Positions 6,090 through 15,477 of a stretch of DNA of 33,657 bases are shown one piece after another. Each line of letters begins with the position of its first letter. Position 1 is the stretch's first letter. Source of the DNA: Gemmatimonadota bacterium (GTDB lineage Bacteria; Gemmatimonadota; Gemmatimonadetes; Gemmatimonadales; Gemmatimonadaceae). The stretch is taken from the NCBI GenBank assembly GCA_003152485.1, contig PMAE01000013.1, positions 18,934 to 52,590 of the forward strand, given 5' to 3'. A program made the translations under genes and the position numbers. The notes under the pieces were generated by a model. The model ran no database searches, was not told the origin of the DNA, and saw only the letters and a list, made by a program, of their open reading frames with translations.

Positions 6090-9053
6090 GTGAAAGACCG
6101 CCTCATCATCCGCGGCGCGCGACAGCACAATCTCAAGAATATCGACCTCGAGATTCCGCGCCGGATGTTTACGGTCATCACCGGCCCGTCCGGGTCGGGG
6201 AAGTCCTCGCTGGCCTTCGACACGATCTACGCCGAAGGGCAGCGGCGATACGTGGAATCGCTGTCCGCCTACGCTCGGCAATTCCTCGAGCGGGTGGAAA
6301 AGCCGGACGTGGACAGCATCGAGGGCCTCTCGCCCGCGGTCGCCATCGAACAAAAGAATCCCACCAAGACGTCCCGATCCACCGTCGGCACGGCGACCGA
6401 GATCTACGACTACCTGCGCCTCCTCTGGGCGCGGGTAGGCCACACGTTCTGCCCCGTGTGCGGGCGCGAGATGCGCCCTGATACCGTGCAATCGGTGACC
6501 GACTCGGTCCTCGCACTGCCAGCCGGAACGCGCTTCGCCGTCGCATTTCCACTGCGGGTATCCTCCGAAGTCACGCACGACGTGGTGGTCGAAAACCTCC
6601 ACGCGCAGGGGTTCGTGCGCCTCAACACGGGAGGCGTCACGCGCCCGCTCGAGGAGCTGGCCGGCGCCGGCGTGGACCTCGCGCACGCGCCCGACGCGCT
6701 CGTGGTCATCGACCGACTGGTCGTCGGTCCCGAGGTCGGGGGGCGGCTGACGGACGCGGTGGCCACGGCATTCCGGGAAGGGGACCGCGATTGCGTGATC
6801 CTCCTCAACGAACCGCTGGCCGGGTCCGACCCCCCAGTGACGCGGCTCCGGTTCACCGAGCGGTTCCAATGCGCGTACGACGGCACGACAGCGCCCGCGC
6901 CCACGCCGCAGCTGTTCTCATTCAACAATCCGCGCGGCGCATGTCCCACGTGCAATGGCTTTGGGGCCGTACTGGAGTACACGGAGGATTTGATCGTTCC
7001 CTACCCCGAGCGGTCGCTGCGCGAGGGCGCCATCGATCCGTGGACCAAACCGCGCTACGACAAGCAGCGACGCACGTTGGCGGAGTTCGCGCGGCGCGAG
7101 AAGATCTCATTGGACGCGCCGTGGGAATCGCTCACCGCGACCCAGCGCGAGCGATTGCTGAACGCGAAGAGTGCCGGATACGTCGGCATGCTCCCCTTCC
7201 TTCGCCGCCTCGAGGACAAACGCTACAAGCAGTACATCCGCGTGTTCCTGCGGCAGTATCAATCGGCCCAAACGTGTCCCGCGTGTCAGGGCGCCAAACT
7301 GCGGCCAGAGGCGCTGCAGGTACGGGTGGCCGGGCGCACGATCGCCGAGATCGCGGACCTCCCGGTGGATCGGCTCCGCGACTGGCTCGACACGCTCGCA
7401 CTCTCCCCGTTCGAGCAGCAGGTCGCCCAGCACGTCGTCGGCGAGGCGCGGGACCGGGTGCGGTTTCTGTGCGACGTCGGACTCACGTACCTCTCCTTGA
7501 ACCGTGGCGCACGCACGCTTTCGGGCGGTGAATCGCAGCGCATCACGCTCGCCAATTCGCTCGGCTCGCATTTGGTGGACACGCTCTACGTGCTCGACGA
7601 GCCATCCATCGGGCTCCATCCACGGGACATGGATCGGCTGCTCCGGCTCCTCATGCGGCTGCGCGACGCGGGCAACACCGTGTTGGTCGTCGAGCACGAT
7701 CCCGAGGCCATCCGGCGGGCCGACTACATGATCGAGCTGGGGCCGGGCAGCGGGACCAACGGCGGCGCGGTCGTTTTTGCCGGGCCAATCTCCCGCGCCG
7801 CGGAGAGTCCGCTCACCGGCCAATATCTGACGGGGGCCCGCGAGATCCCGCTGCCCGCCGAACGGCGCCGGGTCGGGCCGCGGTGGCTAACGCTCACCGG
7901 CGCGCGCGAGCATAACCTGCGAGATGTGGATATTCGCATCCCGATTGGCGCGTTCACCGCCGTGACGGGCGTATCCGGATCGGGCAAGAGCACGCTGGTC
8001 CATGACGTGCTGTACCACGCGCTCGAGACACGGCTCCGCGGTGAGCACACGGCCAAGCGCCACTTGGGTGAGCGGGTCGGCGGCTACGCGCAGTTATCCG
8101 GCGTCGATGCCATCGACGACGTCGTGCTCATCGATCAGGCGCCGATCGGCCGGTCTCCGCGCTCCAATCCAGTGACCTACATCAAGGCCTTCGACGAGAT
8201 TCGTCGGATTTTCGCGGCCACGCCACTGGCGCGAGAGCGCAAGTACACGAGCGGCTCGTTCAGCTTCAACGTGCCGGGCGGCCGGTGCGAGGCGTGCGAG
8301 GGCGCCGGCTACACGGAGGTCGAAATGGTGTTCATGGCCGATGTCTTCGTGCCGTGCGACATCTGTGGCGGCAGCCGGTTCAAGGCCGAGGTGCTCGAAG
8401 TGATGGTCCACGGCAAGAACATCGCGCAGATCCTCGAGCTCACGGTCGATCAGGCCGTGCGGTATTTCCCGGCAGAAGAGCGGTTGGCCGCGTCGCTCTG
8501 GCAGTTGCAGCGGGTGGGACTCGGCTATCTCCGGTTGGGACAGCCCGCGACCACGCTGTCGGGAGGCGAAGCCCAGCGGATCAAGATCGCGCGCGAGTTG
8601 GCGCTGTCGGGACGAAGCACCGGGCGAAAGCTCTACGTGATGGACGAACCGACGACGGGCCTCCATTTGGAGGACATCCGCAAGCTGGCGGAAGTGTTTG
8701 ACCGGTTGGTGGAACAGGGACACACACTCGTCGTCATCGAGCACAATCTCGACGTCATCAAGCTCGCCGATTGGGTCATCGATCTCGGGCCCGAGGCGGG
8801 TGATGAAGGGGGGCGCGTGGTGGCGATGGGCCGCCCCGAGGAGATCGCGGCGGTGGAGGGCTCGCACACCGGACACTGGCTGCGCTCCGTCCTCCCGGCT
8901 GGTCGTCAGAAGGCTGCGGCACGCCCGACCGGCGACGCGCCAGTCCGCGGCCGGCGCACGCCCACATCGTTTGCCGCGACCGGGACGGACGGTGGTGTCT
9001 TAGGACAGCACCGGACGGACGGGTTGCTTGACCCACCCGCGCGGCGATCCTAG
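6090..9053 (+). CDS. uvrA: excinuclease ABC subunit A
   Basis: UvrA is the DNA-damage recognition ATPase of nucleotide excision repair; it dimerises and loads UvrB. The protein starts at GTG and has 987 residues. The first ATPase half has Walker A GPSGSGKS (32-39). The zinc-binding region carries the family block [14 protein letters not shown], and the first signature is LSGGESQR. The second half has Walker A GVSGSGKS, the C-terminal zinc finger (CEAC ... CDIC), the signature LSGGEAQR and Walker [12 protein letters not shown]. All expected elements are present. The C-terminus extends about 40 residues past the usual end as an Arg/Gly/Pro-rich tail of no clear fold. The preceding spacer is 41 bp after the GlsB paralogue. 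The stop codon overlaps the predicted -10 of the tRNA promoter. Confidence 0.98.
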   Translation: MKDRLIIRGARQHNLKNIDLEIPRRMFTVITGPSGSGKSSLAFDTIYAEGQRRYVESLSAYARQFLERVEKPDVDSIEGLSPAVAIEQKNPTKTSRSTVGTATEIYDYLRLLWARVGHTFCPVCGREMRPDTVQSVTDSVLALPAGTRFAVAFPLRVSSEVTHDVVVENLHAQGFVRLNTGGVTRPLEELAGAGVDLAHAPDALVVIDRLVVGPEVGGRLTDAVATAFREGDRDCVILLNEPLAGSDPPVTRLRFTERFQCAYDGTTAPAPTPQLFSFNNPRGACPTCNGFGAVLEYTEDLIVPYPERSLREGAIDPWTKPRYDKQRRTLAEFARREKISLDAPWESLTATQRERLLNAKSAGYVGMLPFLRRLEDKRYKQYIRVFLRQYQSAQTCPACQGAKLRPEALQVRVAGRTIAEIADLPVDRLRDWLDTLALSPFEQQVAQHVVGEARDRVRFLCDVGLTYLSLNRGARTLSGGESQRITLANSLGSHLVDTLYVLDEPSIGLHPRDMDRLLRLLMRLRDAGNTVLVVEHDPEAIRRADYMIELGPGSGTNGGAVVFAGPISRAAESPLTGQYLTGAREIPLPAERRRVGPRWLTLTGAREHNLRDVDIRIPIGAFTAVTGVSGSGKSTLVHDVLYHALETRLRGEHTAKRHLGERVGGYAQLSGVDAIDDVVLIDQAPIGRSPRSNPVTYIKAFDEIRRIFAATPLARERKYTSGSFSFNVPGGRCEACEGAGYTEVEMVFMADVFVPCDICGGSRFKAEVLEVMVHGKNIAQILELTVDQAVRYFPAEERLAASLWQLQRVGLGYLRLGQPATTLSGGEAQRIKIARELALSGRSTGRKLYVMDEPTTGLHLEDIRKLAEVFDRLVEQGHTLVVIEHNLDVIKLADWVIDLGPEAGDEGGRVVAMGRPEEIAAVEGSHTGHWLRSVLPAGRQKAAARPTGDAPVRGRRTPTSFAATGTDGGVLGQHRTDGLLDPPARRS

Positions 9054-9056
9054 CTT
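9028..9056 (+). promoter_or_regulatory. likely promoter of tRNA-Asn
   Basis: TTGACC (9028-9033, five of six matches to the -35 consensus) is followed after exactly 17 bases by TAGCTT (9051-9056, a weak -10). Transcription would start a few bases before the tRNA at 9067. The element overlaps the last codons of uvrA. Confidence 0.5.
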
Positions 9057-9066
9057 CGTTGATTCT

Positions 9067-9139
9067 TCCCGAGTAGCTCAGTTGGTAGAGCAGGCGGCTG
9101 TTAACCGCCGGGTCGGGGGTTCGAGTCCCTCCTCGGGAG
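9067..9139 (+). tRNA. tRNA-Asn (anticodon GTT)
   Basis: A 73-base cloverleaf. The acceptor stem TCCCGAG pairs with CTCGGGA, the D arm is GCTC...GAGC, and the anticodon stem GGCGG/CCGCC encloses loop CTGTTAA with anticodon GTT at 9100-9102. The T arm contains GGTTCGAGTCC, and the discriminator base is G. CCA is not encoded. It lies 14 bp after uvrA and is probably transcribed from its own promoter. Confidence 0.97.
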
Positions 9140-9155
9140 CTGGTGTAAGGCGAAG

Positions 9156-11327
9156 GTGCACACGACGTCACCGATGACGCTGAACAGGACGGGCGGCGAT
9201 GGCGTGCGCGACACGCGGTTGCAGCTCGCGGCGGCCGCGCTGATCGGGCTGTTGGTGTTCGTCTATCAAGTGCCGCTCGCAGTCGTTGTCCCAACGCACA
9301 TCGGCTGGATGATGAAAGCCGACCGAGCGGCGATGCTCTCGGGCTGGCTGTTCGAGCGCAACGAGCCGTGGACGCTGCCGTTTGGGATCCTGCACACGAT
9401 GATCCCGCCGCTCGTAACGACGGTCGGATATTCCGACGCGCTCCCGTGGATTGCGGTGCCAGCCAAGTTGTTCTTCGGGTGGGTCGACACGCCCTGGCAG
9501 TACGCCGGGCTGTTCCTCCTCGCCAGCTACATGCTGCAAGCCGTGTTCGGATACCTCGTCCTCCGGGCGCTCGGTTGCAGACGCGGTCTCGCCCTACTCG
9601 GCGCCGCATTTTTCGCGACGAGCCCTGCACTGCTCCATCGCTTTGAACATGTCAGTCTCAGCGCGCACTGGGAGTTGCTTGCCGCCTGGTGGCTGTACCT
9701 CCGCCGACGGCCGATGGGAGAGCCGTCGTGGCGCTTTCTCGCGCCGTGGCTGCTGCTGCTCGCAGTAACCATCCCGACGTACGCGTACCTGGCCCTCATG
9801 GTCGGCGCGCTCGCAGGCGCGGCCTACGTGCGCGCGGTGTGGGTGGACCGATGGTTCTCCGTCTGGACGGCGGCGTGGCATGGCGGCATCGCCATCGCCG
9901 TGATCGGCGGTGTCTTCTGGGTCTTTGGCTTCTTCGTCCTCGCGAGCGCAGGGGAACCGGGGTTCGGACTGTTCGCCGCTGACTTGCTGGCGTTCTTCAA
10001 CCCCGCCGGCTTCTCGCCCTTTCTGGGCCCCCTGCGCCTCGTGATACGTGGCTACGAGAACTTCTACTATCTAGGGCTCGGAGTGATCGCCCTCATGCCT
10101 GTCGGCATTGCCCTCGCGCTCTGGCGCCAGCGCCGACGGCTCGACGATGCGTCAGCGTACAAGTGGCCTCCGCTGTGGCCGGGCGTGATCGTGGCGAGCC
10201 TGCTCTTCGCCTATGCGCTCGCGACGCCGGTGCGCATGGCGGGGCACGTGCTGTTCACCGTGCCGCTGTACGCCCACCTGCCGCATTTTACGATGTGGTT
10301 CCGCGGGTCGGGACGGTTCGCATGGCCGCTGTATTACCTCGTGATGGCGCTCACGCTCGCGGCCATCGCGCGAAACGCGCCTCCCTGGGTCGCCGCGCTG
10401 CTGCTGGCGGCCGCGTTGGGGCTGCAGGTGGCCGACATGCGGAAACTGCGCGCCACCGAGCGGAAGGACTATCTGTGGCCCTGGCCGCGGCTCGAGTCAC
10501 CGGCATGGCAGGGCCTCGGCGACTCGTTTCGATCGGTGCGACTCGTGCCGCCGATCATCGCCAATCGGGCGGCGTGCCGGCGGTACGATCGGCCCTACGA
10601 CTACGAGATTCGATTCGGCGTGATGGCCGCGACACAGCACATGGCGTTCAACAGCGCCAATCCGGCGCGGATCGACAGCCTGCCACCGTTGTGCGTGCCG
10701 ATGATCGACAGTCTCAAACGCGGGCTGCTGGATCCCAGGACGGTGTACATCCCGAGCGCGACGTTTCGAGAGGCGATCGAATGGTGGGCGCGTGGGCGCG
10801 TGGTATGTGGCACCATCGAGGAGGCGAACGTCTGTGTGGCGCGTCCCGACACGAGCCCGCCTGCACCGCTCACCCGACTCCTGCTGCAGCAGGAGCCTAC
10901 GCCCCAACCGACGATTCTCCACTTCGACCTGCGTCGGGGAGATGCGGGGTTCGTCGACACGACGCTCGGATTTCAGATCGGCGATTCGGGTGGTCGCGCC
11001 ATCGCGCAGCCGATCGCTGGTCCTTCCCGCGCCTCGATCTATTTGAGCCGGCCGGTTACCGGTGCGATCACGATGGTCATCGAGGCATCGGCCACCGATA
11101 CCGGGCACCGAACGCCGGTCACGGTCACGCTTGGTGACCAGTCCCGCGTCCTCTCCCTCGGCGCGAGCGTCACCGTGGATACACTCCACTTTGCCGGGGA
11201 CCGCGCCGCGCAAATTCTCCAGTTCACACCGGGCGGCGACAACCAGCCCGCGCGACCAGATGTCCCGAGCGAATCACGGCAACCAGTGCTAATCAGAATC
11301 CGACGACTGACGATCAGCCTGCACTAG
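9156..11327 (+). CDS. large integral membrane protein, DUF6311-like, possible glycosyltransferase
   Basis: A 723-residue protein with a long run of predicted helices over residues about 22-430 and a soluble C-terminal part. The first external loop after helix one (GWMMKADRAAMLSGWLFERN), later aromatic-rich loops and the HFTMWFRGSGRFAWPLYYL block resemble GT-C-type membrane proteins of the DUF6311 group, which are thought to add sugars to envelope lipids or polymers. The C-terminal part (about 600-723) looks beta-rich and could be exported. The GTG at 9156 has AAGG 5 bases upstream; an ATG at 9174 is an alternative. It is convergent with a GT2 glycosyltransferase, which supports an envelope-glycan role. 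The family assignment is by resemblance only, and no catalytic residue could be fixed. Confidence 0.72.
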   Translation: MHTTSPMTLNRTGGDGVRDTRLQLAAAALIGLLVFVYQVPLAVVVPTHIGWMMKADRAAMLSGWLFERNEPWTLPFGILHTMIPPLVTTVGYSDALPWIAVPAKLFFGWVDTPWQYAGLFLLASYMLQAVFGYLVLRALGCRRGLALLGAAFFATSPALLHRFEHVSLSAHWELLAAWWLYLRRRPMGEPSWRFLAPWLLLLAVTIPTYAYLALMVGALAGAAYVRAVWVDRWFSVWTAAWHGGIAIAVIGGVFWVFGFFVLASAGEPGFGLFAADLLAFFNPAGFSPFLGPLRLVIRGYENFYYLGLGVIALMPVGIALALWRQRRRLDDASAYKWPPLWPGVIVASLLFAYALATPVRMAGHVLFTVPLYAHLPHFTMWFRGSGRFAWPLYYLVMALTLAAIARNAPPWVAALLLAAALGLQVADMRKLRATERKDYLWPWPRLESPAWQGLGDSFRSVRLVPPIIANRAACRRYDRPYDYEIRFGVMAATQHMAFNSANPARIDSLPPLCVPMIDSLKRGLLDPRTVYIPSATFREAIEWWARGRVVCGTIEEANVCVARPDTSPPAPLTRLLLQQEPTPQPTILHFDLRRGDAGFVDTTLGFQIGDSGGRAIAQPIAGPSRASIYLSRPVTGAITMVIEASATDTGHRTPVTVTLGDQSRVLSLGASVTVDTLHFAGDRAAQILQFTPGGDNQPARPDVPSESRQPVLIRIRRLTISLH

Positions 11328-11345
11328 CGACGTGGTGGCACGTCG
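11328..11345. terminator. short hairpin between convergent genes
   Basis: A perfect 7-bp stem (CGACGTG with CACGTCG) with a 4-base loop fills most of the 24-bp gap between two converging genes. It could end transcription from both sides. There is no U-tract. Confidence 0.4.
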
Positions 11346-11351
11346 AGCGCG

Positions 11352-12404
11352 TCACCGGATGGGCTGTCGCGACCCCAGACCCGCATCGTGCCCGGCCAAC
11401 GGGTGGGCGCTGGGTGGGGCCCCGGTCGCCGGCTCGACGTCGAGCGCATCGATGCCCGACACGTCGGAAACGATGAACAGCGGGCGCTGCTTGACCTCAT
11501 CGAATACGCGGCCGAGGTATTCGCCGAGGATGCCGATCAGCAGCAACTGCACGCCCCCGAGAAAGAGCAGGGACAGCGCGATCGTCGCCAACCCCACGCC
11601 GCTCGGGAATGAGTGCTGGACGAATCGCCAGTAGGCGACGACCAGGAGCGCGACCGCCGACAACACGGTGACGGAGAACCCGAGCGTCGTGGCCAGGTGC
11701 AGCGGCGCCTTGGAGAACGACAACAGCCCGTCGAGCGCCAACGACATGAGGCGAGCCAGCGACTGCGCGGGTCGTCCCGCCCGTCGCGCGTGGCGTGCGA
11801 CCGGGATTCCCTCCTGCCGCAATCCGACCCAGGCGCGGAGCCCAGGGAGGTACCGCCCGCGCTCCGGCATCGCGTTGATTAGGTTGACGACCCGCCGGTC
11901 GTAGAGCGCGAACGTGCCGGCGTCTCTGGGAATCGGGATGTCCGCGAACCGGGACAACACCGCATGGAAACCGTAGAACAGCGCACGCTTCCCGAACCAC
12001 TCCTGGCGTTTCGTGCGCACCGCGTACACGACGTTGGCTCCGTCGCGCCACCGGGCGAGAAAATCGCGGACGGCGCCGGGATCATCCTGTAGATCCGCGT
12101 CCATGATCACCACGGCCCGGCCCGGCGCGTAGGCCATGCCGGCGGCCAGCGCCGATTGGAGCCCGAAATTTCGCGCGAGACGTATCGACATCACCCGTGG
12201 ATCCCGCTGCCGGAGGGCGTGCAGGAGCGCCGGCGTGTCATCGGTGCTGCCGTCGTCCACGAATAGAATCGTCCACGTCACGCCCGCGCCGTCGAGGGCC
12301 GCGCAGACCTCTTCGTACAGGGCGCCGATGTTGGGCGCTTCATTGTACGCCGGCACCACGACACACAGGTCCGGCTCGGTGCTGCTTGGTCGGACGAAGA
12401 TCAT
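11352..12404 (-). CDS. family 2 glycosyltransferase with C-terminal membrane helices (DPM1/ArnC-like)
   Basis: A 350-residue protein. The GT-A catalytic domain begins CVVVPAYNEAPNI (14-26), continues with FVDDGSTDD (48-56) and has the metal/nucleotide motif MDADLQDDP (101-109). The RNFGLQSAL block is typical of polyprenyl-phosphate glycosyltransferases such as ArnC, GtrB and DPM synthases. Two hydrophobic helices follow (about 238-260 and 270-297), with the usual GEYLGRVFDEVKQRPLFIV end. It probably moves a sugar from a nucleotide donor to undecaprenyl phosphate at the inner membrane. Its ATG overlaps the stop of the upstream methyltransferase by 4 bases (ATGA), so the two are likely translated together. 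Sugar specificity is not readable. Confidence 0.92.
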   Translation of the reverse strand: MIFVRPSSTEPDLCVVVPAYNEAPNIGALYEEVCAALDGAGVTWTILFVDDGSTDDTPALLHALRQRDPRVMSIRLARNFGLQSALAAGMAYAPGRAVVIMDADLQDDPGAVRDFLARWRDGANVVYAVRTKRQEWFGKRALFYGFHAVLSRFADIPIPRDAGTFALYDRRVVNLINAMPERGRYLPGLRAWVGLRQEGIPVARHARRAGRPAQSLARLMSLALDGLLSFSKAPLHLATTLGFSVTVLSAVALLVVAYWRFVQHSFPSGVGLATIALSLLFLGGVQLLLIGILGEYLGRVFDEVKQRPLFIVSDVSGIDALDVEPATGAPPSAHPLAGHDAGLGSRQPIR

Positions 12405-13225
12405 GGCGTGTGGCGATCGGGGGCGATTCCCGCAGGCCGCGTGCGTGACGCGAGTGGACCACGCTCGCGCCGCAGCAGCGCGATCAGGCTTACGCCGCGC
12501 GAATATCCGTGATCGCCAGGTCGGTCGATGGCGCGGAGCAGCCGGTGGCGCTCGCCGGCGAAGAGCGCCGCCAACGCGCGGTTGATCGGCGTTGGCGGCA
12601 GTGCGAAGTCGGTGCCGCTGCGTCCACGCGTTCGCCCGGTGAGCCGGTTGACCGCTCGGATTGACCGCACGGCGGGATACATCCGGGTGTTGAAGTACGA
12701 GAGCAGCCGCACACTCACGGGCAGCCCGGCCCAGAGCTGGGCCAACCGTTCATGGTCGTAGCGCCGGTAGTGGCCGAAGCTGACGTCGTGCGGACTCCAG
12801 AGCGCCTCGTTCGCGGGCACGGTGATGAGCACCTGGGCGCCCGGTCGCAGGCCAGCCAGAATCCCCGAGAGGAGGGCGAAATCATCCGGGACGTGCTCCA
12901 GCACGTCGGTCAAGAGGAGGAGTGCGGTCCGAGGCATCGCGTCCCGGATCGTGTCCGGCACATCCCCGCAGACGAAGGAGACCTCCGGATACCGTCGCGC
13001 GGCTCGCGCGATAGCGTCCGCCGACGCATCGACCGCGAGACACGAATAATCCCTGGCCAGCGCCGCGGCGTTCGCGCCCGTGCCACACCCCACGTCAACA
13101 ACGAGCGTGTCGCGGTTCGGCGGGACGGCCCGTCGCGCGAGATCGCACAGGATGCGCCGGCGAGCCACGAACCACCAATGGCGCTCCTCAATGTCGGCAT
13201 GGAGGGCGAACAGGTCCGGCTGCAC
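12401..13225 (-). CDS. SAM-dependent methyltransferase (class I)
   Basis: A 274-residue protein. The Rossmann-fold motif I is VVDVGCGTGANAAAL (42-56), motif II is LAVDAS, and motif IV/post-I is LLLLTDVLEHVPDD. The leader EERHWWFVARRR is typical of methyltransferases found in O-antigen, polysaccharide and rhamnan gene clusters. The later FGHYRRYDHERL block is likewise common there. The start is taken as GTG at 13225, because an in-frame TAG lies 27 bases upstream and no ATG is available. It is coupled to the GT2 gene by a 4-base overlap, suggesting modification of the same glycan or lipid carrier. The methyl acceptor is unknown. Confidence 0.9.
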   Translation of the reverse strand: MQPDLFALHADIEERHWWFVARRRILCDLARRAVPPNRDTLVVDVGCGTGANAAALARDYSCLAVDASADAIARAARRYPEVSFVCGDVPDTIRDAMPRTALLLLTDVLEHVPDDFALLSGILAGLRPGAQVLITVPANEALWSPHDVSFGHYRRYDHERLAQLWAGLPVSVRLLSYFNTRMYPAVRSIRAVNRLTGRTRGRSGTDFALPPTPINRALAALFAGERHRLLRAIDRPGDHGYSRGVSLIALLRRERGPLASRTRPAGIAPDRHTP

Positions 13226-13716
13226 GTCGGCAATGTACGTCGAGCGACGCTACGTGGACGCGGTGCTCGATGCCGCGCGCTGGGCCTGAGTGATCGTATC
13301 GTAGACCGTTCGGGCACTCGGAATGCGCTCGAACATCGTGCCCTGACGGACACCAGGCCAACTGCGGTAGGCCCCCAAGTACCAAGGGCTGACAGCGCCG
13401 ACGGTGATCGTCCCAGCGCCGTCCGCCCGCTCGGTCAGTCAGCGGCTCTGTCATGAGGTCCAATGTTGCGGCCTAATCCAGTGCATTGCCAGGGACTGGC
13501 GTGGCCCGGGCCAAGGCTTGTGGCGCTTAAGGCGGCCGCGCACGACCGACTCTCCTGAGCGGCTCGCCGAGGGAACTACGGGTCGTGTCCGATCCGTCGA
13601 GAGGCGATTCCTGTACGCACGCCCCCAAACAATGCAAATTCCCCATGTGAAGAATCGCCAAGCCCAATTTCAACGTGCTCACCACGCCGAGCAGTACCGT
13701 CGGCCGCTGCTTGCAC
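13226..13716. other. gene-poor region upstream of purE, 491 bp
   Basis: No confident gene or RNA. A protein-like minus-strand stretch (13250-13454) is listed separately as a possible remnant. About 13610-13680 is locally lower in GC than its surroundings and could carry the purE promoter, but no clear -35/-10 pair is seen. I could not recognise a purine riboswitch here. Confidence 0.45.
13250..13454 (-). pseudogene. possible short gene remnant with one frameshift
   Basis: One minus-strand frame ending in TAG at 13250-13252 reads as plausible protein (GAVSPWYLGAYRSW, then QGTMFERIPSARTVYDTI) with GC-rich third positions, but has no ATG or GTG before an upstream TGA. An ATG at 13454 (MTEPLTD) in the neighbouring frame would join it with a single-base shift. 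It lies just before the methyltransferase. It could be a decayed gene, a sequence error or chance. I recognise no family. Confidence 0.2.
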
Positions 13717-14274
13717 ATGTCACCGGCTAAGCGCGGCGCGCGCCCCCGGCCCGCGAGCGCTCGAACGCGCACTGACGAGGCCCCCCGTGTCGGCGTGGTC
13801 ATGGGTAGTCAGAGCGATTACCAGCACCTCAGTGGCGCGTGCGACTTGCTCCGCACGTTCGAGGTGCCGTTCGAGACGCGAGTCGTCTCGGCCCATCGCA
13901 CTCCCGACTGGCTGTTCGAATACGCGGAGACGGCCGAGCGTCGGGGACTCCAGGTGTTGATCGCCGGCGCGGGGGGCGCCGCACACCTGCCAGGGATGCT
14001 GGCCGCGAAGACGCTGGTGCCGGTCCTCGGCGTGCCGGTTCCCGCGACGTCACTCAGCGGCCTCGACTCGCTGCTCTCGATCGTCCAGATGCCCAAGGGT
14101 GTGCCGGTTGGCACGCTGGCGATCGGCGCGCCGGGCGCGGCGAATGCCGCCATCCTCGCCGCCGAGATCCTGGCCCTCCACGACTCCGCGCTCCGGGAAC
14201 GCCTCCGCGCGTGGCGCGCCGCGCGGCGGGACGAGGTCCTCGCGCAGATCCTGCCGCCGCCAGGCGCGCGGTGA
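13717..14274 (+). CDS. purE: N5-carboxyaminoimidazole ribonucleotide mutase
   Basis: PurE class I moves the carboxyl group of N5-CAIR to give CAIR in purine synthesis. The protein is about 185 residues from the ATG at 13717. The core begins VGVVMGSQSDYQHL, with the substrate-binding GSxSD motif. It continues with the VVSAHRTPDWLFEYA block that contains the catalytic His, then AGAGGAAHLPGMLAAKT, VPVPATSLSGLDSLLSIVQMP (in two blocks) and GVPVGTLAIG. The N-terminal 23 residues are an extra basic stretch, and the true start could be the later GTG just before the core. Its stop overlaps the purK start, as expected for consecutive steps. Confidence 0.96.
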   Translation: MSPAKRGARPRPASARTRTDEAPRVGVVMGSQSDYQHLSGACDLLRTFEVPFETRVVSAHRTPDWLFEYAETAERRGLQVLIAGAGGAAHLPGMLAAKTLVPVLGVPVPATSLSGLDSLLSIVQMPKGVPVGTLAIGAPGAANAAILAAEILALHDSALRERLRAWRAARRDEVLAQILPPPGAR

Positions 14275-15470
14275 GTGGAATCGGTGAGCACGCGCGCGCC
14301 GCCACCGCGCGTGCGGAGCCGCACGTGCGTGTGCCGTCCATCCTGCCGGGCGCGACGATCGGATTCCTCGGTGGTGGCCAACTCGGCCGCATGACCGCGC
14401 TGGCAGCGCGCGAGATGGGGTACGACGTCCGCGTGCTCGATCCGGAAGCGGATTGCCCCGCCTGTCCGATCGCGACGGCCCACGTGACGGCGGCGTGGAA
14501 CGACGTGGACGCGGCGGCGCGACTCGCGCGAGCGAGTGACGTAGTGACCATCGAGATCGAACGGGTCTCCGTCGACTGCCTCGAAGCGGCCGCCCAGTTC
14601 GCGCCCACCCGACCTGGCGCTGCCGTGCTCGCAACCGTCCAGCATCGGGAGCGTCAGAAGCGCTGGCTGACGTCCCACGGGTTTCCCCTGGGCGAGTACC
14701 AGGCCGCGGGCTCGGCGGCCGAGTGCGAGACCGCCGTCGCCGCCTGGGGCGCCTGTTACATCAAGGCATCGACCGGCGGGTACGACGGGCGCGGGCAGGT
14801 GCGAGTATCGCGGCCCGGCGACTGCGCGCAGGCGTGGGCCGCGCTACGGGCCGAGCGATGCATCGTCGAGCGTGCGCTCGATCTCGAGGCGGAGATTTCG
14901 GTGATGGTCGCCCGCCGTCCAACGGGCGAGCACGCGGTATTCCCGGTGGCGCTGAACCATCACGAGGCCGGTCAGCTCGAATGGTCCGTCATCCCGGCGC
15001 CGATCGCGCCCCCACTCGCGGACCAGGCAACCGCGATCGGCGTGGCGATCGCCGACGCGCTGGATGTCGTGGGGCTGCTCGCGGTCGAGATGTTCGTGGT
15101 ACGCGACGGCCGGTTGCTGATCAACGAGCTCGCGCCCCGACCGCACAACAGCTTTCACCACACGATCGAGGGGTGCGTGACCAGTCAGTTCGAACAGCTG
15201 GTGCGCGCGATCTGCAATCTGCCGCTCGGCGTGACGGATGTGCTGCGGCCGACCGCGATCGCCAACGTGCTGGGCAACGCGTGGGCCCCGGGGCGCCCGC
15301 CGAATTTTGCGGGGGCGTTGATGGTACCGGGAACGAGTATCCACCTGTACGGGAAACGGGAGCCGCGGCCGGCGCGCAAGATGGGGCATCTGACCGCGAT
15401 GGCGGACACTGCTGTCAACGCCAGGACACGCGTCCTGGAAGCCGCCGCCAAACTCCGCGCGACGGACTAG
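14271..15470 (+). CDS. purK: N5-carboxyaminoimidazole ribonucleotide synthase
   Basis: PurK uses ATP and bicarbonate to carboxylate AIR to N5-CAIR, the substrate of PurE. It is an ATP-grasp enzyme of about 399 residues. It shows the N-terminal IGFLGGGQLGRMTALAAREMG block, then the ATP-grasp core with KASTGGYDGRGQ, then LEAEISVMVAR, and the metal-binding ELAPRPHNSFHHTIE. The GTG at 14271 overlaps the purE TGA by 4 bases (GTGA). The same frame extends upstream inside purE, but that part has no PurK similarity. The first 25 residues before the core are extra; a later GTG or ATG could be used. It ends 7 bp from the convergent uppS stop. Confidence 0.96.
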   Translation: MSGIGEHARAATARAEPHVRVPSILPGATIGFLGGGQLGRMTALAAREMGYDVRVLDPEADCPACPIATAHVTAAWNDVDAAARLARASDVVTIEIERVSVDCLEAAAQFAPTRPGAAVLATVQHRERQKRWLTSHGFPLGEYQAAGSAAECETAVAAWGACYIKASTGGYDGRGQVRVSRPGDCAQAWAALRAERCIVERALDLEAEISVMVARRPTGEHAVFPVALNHHEAGQLEWSVIPAPIAPPLADQATAIGVAIADALDVVGLLAVEMFVVRDGRLLINELAPRPHNSFHHTIEGCVTSQFEQLVRAICNLPLGVTDVLRPTAIANVLGNAWAPGRPPNFAGALMVPGTSIHLYGKREPRPARKMGHLTAMADTAVNARTRVLEAAAKLRATD

Positions 15471-15477
15471 CGGGCGG

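Noticed and set aside
5259-6869. Long minus-strand open frame (536 codons) over the GlsB genes and uvrA
   Set aside because: It is antisense to clear uvrA and GlsB genes, rich in Arg/His/Asp and lacks domains; it is a high-GC shadow.
13226-13716. Purine riboswitch upstream of purE
   Set aside because: I could not match the aptamer pattern; no terminator or anti-terminator was evident.
13839-14270. Upstream extension of purK inside purE
   Set aside because: It is an out-of-frame reading of purE; PurK similarity begins after 14271.
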